Of a stretch of 64,000 bases of DNA, positions 1 to 10,052 are shown piece by piece. A program made the translations under genes and the position numbers. Location: the NCBI RefSeq assembly GCF_000002235.5, contig NW_022145558.1, positions 2,506,870 through 2,570,869 on the forward strand. The letters are read 5' to 3'. The notes beneath the pieces are model-generated. The model had not been told where the DNA came from and did no database searches. It was given only the letters and a program-made list of their open reading frames with translations. Source of the stretch: Strongylocentrotus purpuratus (lineage: Eukaryota; Echinodermata; Echinoidea; Camarodonta; Strongylocentrotidae). Positions within the stretch are counted from its first letter, which is position 1, and each line of letters opens with the position of its first letter.

Positions 1-54
1 AAAATCTTGACGAAATCAAAAGGTGATACGTAGACTTCGTTACGTATCACCTAA
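1..54 (-). mobile_element. 5' end of a minus-strand family A element, running off the left edge
   Basis: Read on the minus strand from 54, this is TTAGGTGATACG followed by the inner arm CGTATCACC and the A-family linker TTGATTTCGTCAAGA. It matches the 5' end of the unit at 2281, including the same hairpin loop. It is the only minus-strand terminus I see in the array, so the junction at 55-99 is head-to-head. Confidence 0.75.
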
Positions 55-99
55 TAATAATAATTGTTATGATGATGATAATAATAATCCTCATCATTA

Positions 100-2280
100 T
101 TAGGTGATACGTATGAAATATACGTATCACCTTTTGATTTCGTCAAGATTTTTCTTTATTATTATTAGGTGATACGTACGTGGACGTATCACCTTTTGAT
201 TTCGTCAAGATTTTTATTATTTATTTATTTATTTATTTATTATTATTTATTAGGTGATACGTACGTAGACGTATCACCTTTTGATTTCGTCAAGATTTTT
301 ATTATTATTTATTTATTTATTATTATTCTTCCTCGAATTTGTTCGCAGGATATCTCAAGACTGAACGAAGCCATTGTTATGAATCTTTCAATGATGATAG
401 ATCTTAGTCTAACTTAGAACTGCGTGACTTTTCAAAGACTCAAAGTCATCGTGACGTCATCCAGGCGCCATTTTGTGAAAATCAACTAATGATCATATCT
501 TTATAACGAATAATAATTTTTCATTCATATTTATCATGATTAAGATTAATATCCGTCCGGTCAAGTTGAGGTCAATAAACGTGCGTAAATGCGCGCGTGC
601 GCGCTCGTCCGCGCGTTTACGCGCGCGCAAAAATTAAAAATGCTCTAAATCATCCCAAATTTTTTTTGCATACGTTTCAGGCCATATGGAGCATTTGATA
701 AAAAAAAATACGCACACGCGCATGCGCGCGCGTTTTCGCGCGTACTGGCATTTTGCAACATAGAATCGCCGATTTTTTTCTGTCATCATATTCGGTACAT
801 TTTTCCAAGCATTTTGATAATTTGTTCACCTTTTATTAACGCAATGAGCGTCCGTCAAAGTTGACAGCACGCGCGGATTTGCGTTATCTTTATCCACAAT
901 ACATGGGCAAAAACATGCCTATATAAAATTCATTGTAACTCTTTAGAATAGATAGAAACTCCTAATATTTTGTCATATTTGGATAGATTATGAGTCGGAG
1001 ATATGATTTCATGTCTCATTTTATCCTCAATTAACTCATGACGTCATCATAATGGCCTCCAAACTCAAAATTTTAATTTGCATATTATGACGTCAGCATA
1101 TTTTTGGAAAATTGATTGTATCTCTGTAAATATGGATCAATTTTCTTTTTAATTTTGATATGTTCTAGCTGAGACAATTTTCTACAAATGTAATGTTCAC
1201 AATTTTTATTTTTGACAAAAGTATCATGGTGTATTTTTGCGATTAAAGGAGGCATGTCAATTTTTCGCATTTTGCGTGTATTCTCTATGGGACATGACTT
1301 TTTCTCAAAACTGGATTCTACACTCCTGTCTTTCGCGAGCAAAATCTCCGTTGTTTTAGCTTCGTTTTCGCTGAGCTTCGGATATGTTGTAGCTGAGACA
1401 ATGAGCTATCACAAGTGTGCCCTTTATTTTTCGATTAGATGCCGGGATCATGCTCATATTTCACTTGCAAAGTAGGATTTCTGAATTCCATTTCCTGTTT
1501 ACGTGTAATCGCTATGGGAGATGTTTTGGTATATCGGTAACGCACTTGACTTCCAACCTCGAGATCCCTGGTTCGAGTCCGGGTGTCTCCAACACTTTTG
1601 TTTTCTTTTTTTTTTCCTTTTGACCTTCACTGTACCATCTCCTTTGATTATTTAAACACGTAGATTCGCAAATAATGTCATAATTAACCCTTTTTACTTT
1701 ATTATTACCCTATTTTCACTTAATCCATTACTTTTTGCGTGTAATCCCTATGGGAAATGACTTTTTCTCAAATCTGGAGTCTACATTCCTGTCTTTTGCG
1801 AGCAATATCGCCGTTATTTCGGCTTGGATTTTGTTGATTTTTGAGTATGTTGTAGCTGAGATTATTTGCTATCTAAATCAACCCTCATGTTTTCAATAAG
1901 ATGTCATGATCGCGCTCATGATCATGATCATGATCATCACGATCATCATTATCATAATGATGCTAATCATTTATCTATTGCATTTTCATTTCTTTGAATA
2001 AGATAAAATCGTCAAAAGGTGTTCTTCATGATGTAAATTAGAGTCAAATGTGTAACTGGTTACTGCACAGGGTCAAAGGTCATATATTGTTTCAATCTAT
2101 CTTCCCTAGATCCATAATGATCAAGGAGACACATTTTAATCTTGACATATGAATAGATCATAATGGGAGAAGCATATGAATGGGAGAAGCAAAATAATAT
2201 ATCGTGTAATGCATTATTCGTTATGTAAACCATTATCATACGTATCACCTAATTCGTCTAAGTGACGAATTAAAGTCTAG
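100..2280 (+). mobile_element. Family A unit 1 with three successive 5' termini
   Basis: TTAGGTGATACG hairpin starts occur at 100, 165 and 250, each followed by the TTGATTTCGTCAAGA linker and a T-rich run. Only the third is continuous with a body. The unit carries an intact tRNA-like sequence at 1517-1591, a GATCAT microsatellite near 1910-1960, and ends with CACCTAATTCG, hairpin, AAAGTCTAG at 2280. It is very similar to the units at 3992 and 8019. Confidence 0.8.
1517..1591 (+). tRNA. tRNA-like sequence in A unit 1
   Basis: A 74-base cloverleaf-like sequence plus a discriminator A. The acceptor arms GGAGATG and TGTCTCC pair fully, with two G.T wobbles. The T arm is CCTGG/CCGGG around TTCGAGT. 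The A box TGGTATATCGG (1527-1537) and B box GGTTCGAGTCC (1570-1580) match Pol III consensus, and T runs follow from 1596. The D arm is weak and the anticodon arm is imperfect: reading the loop as CTTCCAA gives anticodon TCC (Gly), shifting by one gives CCA (Trp). Probably a tRNA-derived Pol III unit rather than a working tRNA gene. Confidence 0.6.
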
Positions 2281-3991
2281 TTAGGTGATACGTAACGAAG
2301 TCTACGTATCACCTATTGATTTCGTCAAGATTTTTATTTATTTTTTTTTTTATTTATTATTCTTCCTCAAATTTGTTCGCAGGATATCTCAAGACTGAAT
2401 GAAGCCATTGTTATGAATCTTTCAATGATGATAGATCTTAGTCTAACTTAGAACTGCGTGACTTTTCAAAGACTCAAAATAATCGTGACGTCATCCAGGC
2501 GCCATTTTGTGAAAATCAACTAATGATCATATCTTCATAACGGATAGTAATTTTTCATTCATATTTATCATGGTTAAGATCAATATCCGTCCGGTCAATT
2601 TTAGGTCAATAAACGTGCGTAAACGTGCGCGTACGCGTTCGTGCGCGCGTAAATGCGCGCGCAAAAATTTAAAATGCTCCAAATCATCCCAAATTTTTTT
2701 TGCATACGTTTCAGGCAATTTAAAGCATTTCGCAAAAAATCGCGCACACGCGCATGCGTGCGCGTTTCCGCGCGTACTGGCATTTTGCAACATAGAATCA
2801 CCAAATTTTCTCTGTCATCATATTTGGCACATTTTTTCAAGCATTTTGATAATTTGCTCACCTTTTATTAACGCAATGAGCGTCCGTCAAAGTTGACAGC
2901 ACACGCGGAATTGCGTTATCTTTATCCACAATACATGGGCAAAAACATGCCTATATAAAATTCATTGTAACTCTTTAGAATAGGTAGAAACTCCTAATAT
3001 TTTTTTCATATTTGGATAGATTATGAAATGGAAATATGATTTCATGTCTCATTTGACCCTCAATTAAGTCATAATGTCATCATAATGGCCTCCAAACTCA
3101 GAATTTAAATTTGCATATTATGACGTTTGCATATTTTTGGAAAATTGATTGTATCTCTGTTATTATTGATTGTTTTTCTTCAAAATTTTGATATGTTCTA
3201 GCTGAGATTATTTCCTACAAATGCGGTGTCCACACCTTTCCAGTTTGACAAAGGTATCATGGCGTATATTTGGGATTAAAGGAGGCATGTCAATTTTTCA
3301 CATTTTGCGTGTATTGTCTATGGGACATGACTATTTCTCAAAACTGCATTCTACATGTCGAACACGTAGAATCGCAAATAATGTAATAAACAACCCTTTT
3401 TACTTTATTGTTACCCTATTTTCACTTAATCCATTACTTTTTGCGTGTAATCCCAATGGGAGATCATTTTTTTCTCAAATCTGGATTCTACATTCCTGTC
3501 TTTTGCGAGCAATATCGCCGTTATTTCTGCTTGGATTTTGTTGATTTTTGAGTATGTTGTAGCTGAGACTATATGCTATCTAAATCAACCCTCATTTTTT
3601 CAATAAGATGTCGTGATCGCGCTCATGATCATGATCATTATCATCATGATCATCATTATCATAATGATAATCATTTATCAATTACATTTTCATTTCTTTG
3701 AATAAGATAAAATCGTCAAAAGGTGTTCTTCGTGATGCAAATTAGAGTCAAATGTGTAACTGGTTACTGCACAGGGTCAAAGGTCATATATTGTTTCAAT
3801 CTATCTTCCCTAGATCCATGATGATCAAGGAGACACAATTTAATCTTGACATATGGATAGATCATAATGGGAGAAGCATATAAATGGGAGAAGCATTTTA
3901 TAAAATAATATATCGTGTAATGCATTATTCGCTATGTAAACCATTATCATACGTATCACCTAATTCGTCTAAGTGACGAATTAAAGTCTAG
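2281..3991 (+). mobile_element. Family A unit 2, internally deleted, no tRNA-like sequence
   Basis: Complete 5' end (TTAGGTGATACG, 12-bp hairpin stem) directly abutting the CTAG of unit 1, and a complete 3' end at 3991. About 300 bases are missing near 3352, where the first TTCTACA block joins directly to the ACACGTAGAATCGC block, so the tRNA-like segment present in neighbours is absent. Confidence 0.8.
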
Positions 3992-6019
3992 TTAGGTGAT
4001 ACGTACGTAGACGTATCACCTTTTGATTTCGTCAAGATTTTTATTATTTATTTATTTATTATTATTCTTCCTCGAATTTGTTCGCAGGATATCTCAAGAC
4101 TGAATGAAGCCATTGTTATGAATCTTTCAATGATGATAGATCTTAGTCTAACTTAGAACTGCGTGAATTTTCAAAGACTCAAAGTCATCGTGACGTCATC
4201 CAGGCGCCATTTTGTGAAAATCAACTAATGATCATATCTTTATAACGAATAGTAATTTTTCATTCATATTTATCATGATTAAGATCAATATCCGTCCGGT
4301 CAAGTTGAGGTCAATAAACGTGCGTAAATGTGCGCGTGCGCGCTCGTCCGCGCGTTTACGCGCGCGCAAAAATTAAAAATGCTCTAAATCATCCCAAATT
4401 TTTTTTGCATACGTTTCAGGCCATATGGAGCATTTGATAAAAAAAAAAACGCACACGCGCATGCGCGCGCGTTTTCGCGCGTACTGGCATTTTGCAACAT
4501 AGAATCGCCGATTTTTTTCTGTCATCATATTCGGTACATTTTTCCAAGCATTTTGATAATTTGTTCACCTTTTATTAACCCAATGAGCGTCCGTCAAAGT
4601 TGACAGCACGCGCGGATTTGCGTTATCTTTATCCACAATACATGGGTAAAAACATGCCTATATAAAATTCATTGTAACTCTTTAGAATAGATAGAAACTC
4701 CTAATACTTTGTCATATTTGGATAGATTATGAGTCGGAGATATGATTTCATGTCTCATTTGATCCTCAATTAACTCATGACGTCATCATAATGGCCTCCA
4801 AACTCAAAATTTTAATTTGCATATTATGACGTCAGCATATCTTTGGAAAATTGATTGTATCTCTGTAAATATGGATCAATTTTCTTTTTAATTTTGATAT
4901 GTTCTAGCTGAGACAATTTCCTACAAATGTAATATTCACAATTTTTATTTTTGACAAAAGTATCATGGTGTATTTTTGCGATTAAAGGAGGCATGTCAAT
5001 TTTTCGCATTTTGCGTGTATTCTCTATGGGACATGACTTTTTCTCAAAACTGGATTCTACACTCCTGTCTTTCGCGAGCAAAATCTCCGTTGTTTTAGCT
5101 TTGTTTTCGCTGAGCTTCGGATATGTTGTAGCTGAGACAATGAGCTATCAAAAGTGTGCCCTTTATTTTTCGATTAGATGCCGGGATCATGCTCATATTT
5201 CACTTGCAAAGTAGGATTTCTGAATTCCATTTCCTGTTTACGTGTAATCGCTATGGGAGATGTTTTGGTATATCGGTAACGCACTTGACTTCCAACCTCG
5301 AGATCCCTGGTTCGAGTCCGGGTGTCTCCAACACTTTTTTTTTCACTTTTTTTTCCTTTTGACCTTCACTGTACCATCTCCTTTGATTATTTAAACACGT
5401 AGATTCGCAAATAATGTCATAAATAACCCTTTTTACTTTATTATTACCCTATTTTCACTTAATCCATTACTTTTTGCGTGTAATCCCTATGGGAAATGAC
5501 TTTTTCTCAAATCTGGAGTCTACATTCCTGTCTTTTGCGAGCAATATCGCCGTTATTTCGGCTTGGATTTTGTTGATTTTTGAGTATGTTGTAGCTGAGA
5601 CTATACGCTATCTAAATCAACCCTCATTTTTTCAATAAGATGTCATGATCGCGCTCATGATCATGATCATGATCATCACGATCATCATTATCATAATGAT
5701 GCTAATCATTTATCAATTACATTTTCATTTCTTTGAATAAGATAAAATCGTCAAAAGGTGTTCTTCATGATGTAAATTAGAGTCAAATGTGTAACTGGTT
5801 ACTGCACAGGGTCAAAGGTCATATATTGTTTCAATCTATCTTCCCTAGATCCATGATGATCAAGGAGACACAATTTAATCTTGACATATGAATATATCAT
5901 AATGGGAGAAGCATATGAATGGGAGAAGCAAAATAATATATCATGTAATGCATTATTCGTTATGTAAACCATTATCATACGTATCACCTAATTCGTCTAA
6001 GTGACGAATTAAAGTCTAG
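3992..6019 (+). mobile_element. Family A unit 3, full length
   Basis: 5' hairpin start at 3992 directly after CTAG, CRE octamers near 4190, 4778 and 4827, tRNA-like sequence at 5256-5330, and the standard 3' end at 6019. Nearly identical to units 1 and 5, which suggests recent copying or gene conversion. Confidence 0.8.
5256..5330 (+). tRNA. tRNA-like sequence in A unit 3
   Basis: Base-for-base match to the copy at 1517-1591 over the acceptor arms, A box, anticodon arm and B box. A long T run begins at 5334. Same ambiguity of anticodon (TCC or CCA). Confidence 0.6.
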
Positions 6020-8018
6020 TATTTATTTTGTGTCTGTATAGAAGAAATTATTATTATTATTCCTCAATTTTGTTCGCAGGATATCTCAAGAATGGCTAAA
6101 GCCATTATCATGAAACTTGCCATGATGATAGATCTTAGTCTAACTTAGAACTGCGTGACTTTTTAGAGAGTCAAAAATATCGTGACGTCATCCAGGCGCC
6201 ATTTTGTGAAAATCAACTAATGATCATATCTTCATAACGGAAAAGTATTTCTCATTCATAATTATCACGATTAAGATAAATATCCATCCGGTCAAGATGA
6301 GGTCAATAAAAGTGCGCAAATGTGCGCGTGCGCATTCGTCCGCGCGTTTACGCGCGCGCAAAAATTTAAAATGCTCCAAATCATCCCAATTTTTTTTTGC
6401 ATACGTTTCAGGCCATATGGAGCATTTGATAAAAAAATTACGCACACGCGCATGCGCGCGCGTTTCCGCGCGTACTGGCATTTTGCAAGATAGAATCGCC
6501 GATTTTTTTCTGTCATCATATTTGGTACATTTTTCCAAGCATTTTGATTATTTGTTCACCTTTTATAAACGCAATGAGCGTCCGTCAAAGTTGACAGCAC
6601 GCGCGGATTTGCGTTTTCTTTATACACAATAGATGGGCAAAAACATGCCTATATAAAATTAATTGTAACTCTTTAGAATAGATAGAAACTCCTAATATTT
6701 TTTCATATTTGGATAAATTATGAGTCGGAGATATGATTTCATGTCTCATTTGATCCTCAATTAACTCATGACGTCATCACAATGGCCTCCAAACTCAAAA
6801 TTTCAATTTGCATATTATGACGTCAGCATATTTTTGGAAAATTGATTGTATCTCTGTAAATTTCAATCAATTTTCTTTCAAAGTTTAAAATGTTTTAGCT
6901 GAGACAATTTTCTACAAATGCAGTATTCACAATTTTTATTTTTGACAAAAGTATCATGGTGTATTTTGCGATTAAAGGAGGCATGTCATTTTTTCTTATT
7001 TTGCGTGTATTCTCTATGGGACATGACTTTTTCTCAAAACTGGATTCTACACTCCTGTCTTTCGCGAGCAAAATCTCCGTTGTTTTAGCTTCGTTTTCGC
7101 TGAGCTTCGGATATGTTGTAGCTGAGACAATGAGCTATCACAAGTGTGCCCTTTATTTTTCGATTAGATGCCGGGATCATGCTCATATTTCACTTGCAAA
7201 GTAGGATTTCTGAATTCCATTTCCTGTTTACGTGTAATCGCTATGGGAGATGTTTTGGTATATCGGTAACGCACTTGACTTCCAACCTCGAGATCCCTGG
7301 TTCGAGTCCGGGTGTCTCCAACAATTTTTTTCTTCACTTTTTTTTCCTTTTGACCTTCACTGTACCATCTCCTTTGATTATTTAAACACGTAGATTCGCA
7401 AATAATGTCATAAATAACCCTTTTTACTTTATTATTACCCTATTTTCACTTAATCCATTACTTTTTGCGTGTAATCCCTATGGGAGATGACTTTTTCTAA
7501 AATCTGGAGTCTACATTCCTGTCTTTTGCGAGCAATATCGCCGTTATTTCTGCTTGGATTTCGTTGATTTTTTAGTATGTTGTAGCTGAGACTATATGCT
7601 ATCTAAATCAACCCTCATTTTTTCAATAAGATGTCATGATCGCGCTCATGATCATGATCATGATCATCATGATCATCATTATCATAATGATGATAATCAT
7701 TTATCAATTACATTTTCATTTCTTTGAATAAGATAAAAATCGTCAAAAGGTGTTCTTCATGGTGTAAATTAGAGTCAAATGTGTAACTGGTTACTGCACA
7801 GGGTCGAAGGTCATATATTGTTTCAATCTATCTTCCCTAGATCCATGATGATCAAGGAGACACAATTTAATCTTGACATATGAATAGATCATAATGGGAG
7901 AAGCATATGAATGGGAGAAGCAGTTTACAAAATAATATATCGTGTAATGCATTATTCGTTATGTAGACCATTATCATACGTATCACCTAATTCGTCTAAG
8001 TGACGAATTAAAGTCTAG
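6020..8018 (+). mobile_element. Family A unit 4, alternative 5' start without the AGGTG hairpin
   Basis: Starts directly after CTAG with TATTTATTTTGTGTCTG instead of the TTAGGTG hairpin; the same start is found at 10053 and 12042. Body and 3' end (8018) are otherwise normal, with a tRNA-like copy at 7246-7320. Either a different 5' end lineage, or a body whose own 5' end lies further left because other copies inserted into it. Confidence 0.75.
7246..7320 (+). tRNA. tRNA-like sequence in A unit 4
   Basis: Identical in all visible tRNA positions to the copy at 1517, with intact A and B boxes and a T-rich tail from 7324. Confidence 0.6.
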
Positions 8019-10052
8019 TTAGGTGATACGTACGTAGACGTATCACCTTTTGATTTCGTCAAGATTTTTATTATTTATTTATTTATTATTATTCTTCCTC
8101 GAATTTGTTCGCAGGATATCTCAAGACTGAACGAAGCCATTGTTATGAATCTTTCAATGATGATAGATCTTAGTCTAACTTAGAACTGCGTGACTTTTCA
8201 AAGACTCAAAGTCATCGTGACGTCATCCAGGCGCCATTTTGTGAAAATCAACTAATGATCATATCTTTATAACGAATAATAATTTTTCATTCATATTTAT
8301 CATGATTAAGATCAATATCCGTCCGGTCAAGTTGAGGTCAATAAACGTGCGTAAATGCGCGCGTGCGCGCTCGTCCGCGCGTTTACGCGCGCGCAAAAAT
8401 TAAAAATGCTCTAAATCATCCCAAATTTTTTTTGCATACGTTTCAGGCCATATGGAGCATTTGAGAAAAAAATTACGCACACGCGCATGCGCGCGCGTTT
8501 TCGCGCGTACTGGCATTTTGCAACATAGAATCGCCGATTTTTTTCTGTCATCATATTCGGTACATTTTTCCAAGCATTTTGATAATTTGTTCACCTTTTA
8601 TTAACGCAATGAGCGTCCGTCAAAGTTGACAGCACGCGCGGATTTGCGTTATCTTTATCCACAATACATGGGCAAAAACATGCCTATATAAAATTCATTG
8701 TAACTCTTTAGAATAGATAGAAACTCCTAATATTTTGTCATATTTGGATAGATTATGAGTCGGAGATATGATTTCATGTCTCATTTGATCCTCAATTAAC
8801 TCATGACGTCATCATAATGGCCTCCAAACTCAAAATTTTAATTTGCATATTATGACGTCAGCATATTTTTGGAAAATTGATTGTATCTCTGTAAATATGG
8901 ATCAATTTTCTTTTTAATTTTGATATGTTCTAGCTGAGACGATTTTCTACAAATGTAATGTTCACAATTTTTATTTTTGACAAAATTATCATGGTGTATT
9001 TTTGCGATTAAAGGAGGCATGTCAATTTTTCGCATTTTGCGTGTATTCTCTATGGGACATGACTTTTTCTCAAAACTGGATTCTACACTCCTGTCTTTCG
9101 CGAGCAAAATCTCCGTTGTTTTAGCTTCGTTTTCGCTGAGCTTCGGATATGTTGTAGCTGAGACAATGAGCTATCACAAGTGTGCCCTTTATTTTTCGAT
9201 TAGATGCCGGGATCATGCTCATATTTCACTTGCAAAGTAGGATTTCTGAATTCCATTTCCTGTTTACGTGTAATCGCTATGGGAGATGTTTTGGTATATC
9301 GGTAACGCACTTGACTTCCAACCTCGAGATCCCTGGTTCGAGTCCGGGTGTCTCCAACACCTTTTTTTTCACTTTTTTTTCCTTTTGACCTTCACTGTAC
9401 CATCTCCTTTGATTATTTAAACACGTAGATTCGCAAATAATGTCATAATTAACCCTTTTTACTTTATTATTACCCTATTTTCACTTAATCCATTACTTTT
9501 TGCGTGTAATCCCTATGGGAAATGACTTTTTCTCAAATCTGGAGTCTACATTCGTGTCTTTTGCGAGCAATATCGCCGTTATTTCGGCTTGGATTTTGTT
9601 GATTTTTGAGTATGTTGTAGCTGAGATAATATGCTATCTAAATCAACCCTCATTTTTTCAATAAGATGTCATGATCGCGCTCATGATCATGATCATGATC
9701 ATCATGATCATCATTATCATAATGATGATAATCATTTATCAATTACATTTTCATTTCTTTGAATAAGATAAAATCGTCAAAAGGTGTTCTTCATGATGTA
9801 AATTAGAGTCAAATGTGTAACTGGTTACTGCACAGGGTCAAAGGTCATATATTGTTTCAATCTATCTTCCCTAGATCCATGATGTTTAAGGAGACGCAAT
9901 TTAATCTTGACATTTGAATAGATCATAATGGGAGAAGCATATAAATGGGAGAAGCATTTTACAAAATAATATATCGTGTAATTCATTATTCGTTATGTAA
10001 ACCATTATCATACGTATCACCTAATTCGTCTAAGTGACGAATTAAAGTCTAG
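8019..10052 (+). mobile_element. Family A unit 5, full length
   Basis: Complete 5' hairpin end at 8019, body almost identical to units 1 and 3, tRNA-like copy at 9282-9356, GATCAT tract near 9685, standard 3' end at 10052. Confidence 0.8.
9282..9356 (+). tRNA. tRNA-like sequence in A unit 5
   Basis: Same sequence as the copies at 1517, 5256 and 7246; A and B boxes intact; T8 run from about 9362. Confidence 0.6.

Noticed and set aside
1517-1591. Functional tRNA gene cluster
   Set aside because: Weak D arm, imperfect anticodon stem, ambiguous anticodon, and location inside mobile elements; kept as tRNA-like.
1417-1623. Recurring frame MPFIFRLDAGIMLIFH over the tRNA-like segment (also 5156, 7146, 9182, 14804)
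   Set aside because: It overlaps the tRNA-like sequence and is repeated only because the units are near-identical; no protein family resemblance.
2527-2896. Arg/Ala/His-rich frames over the CG islands, on both strands
   Set aside because: Products of GCGCGC-type simple sequence, not conserved as frames between units.
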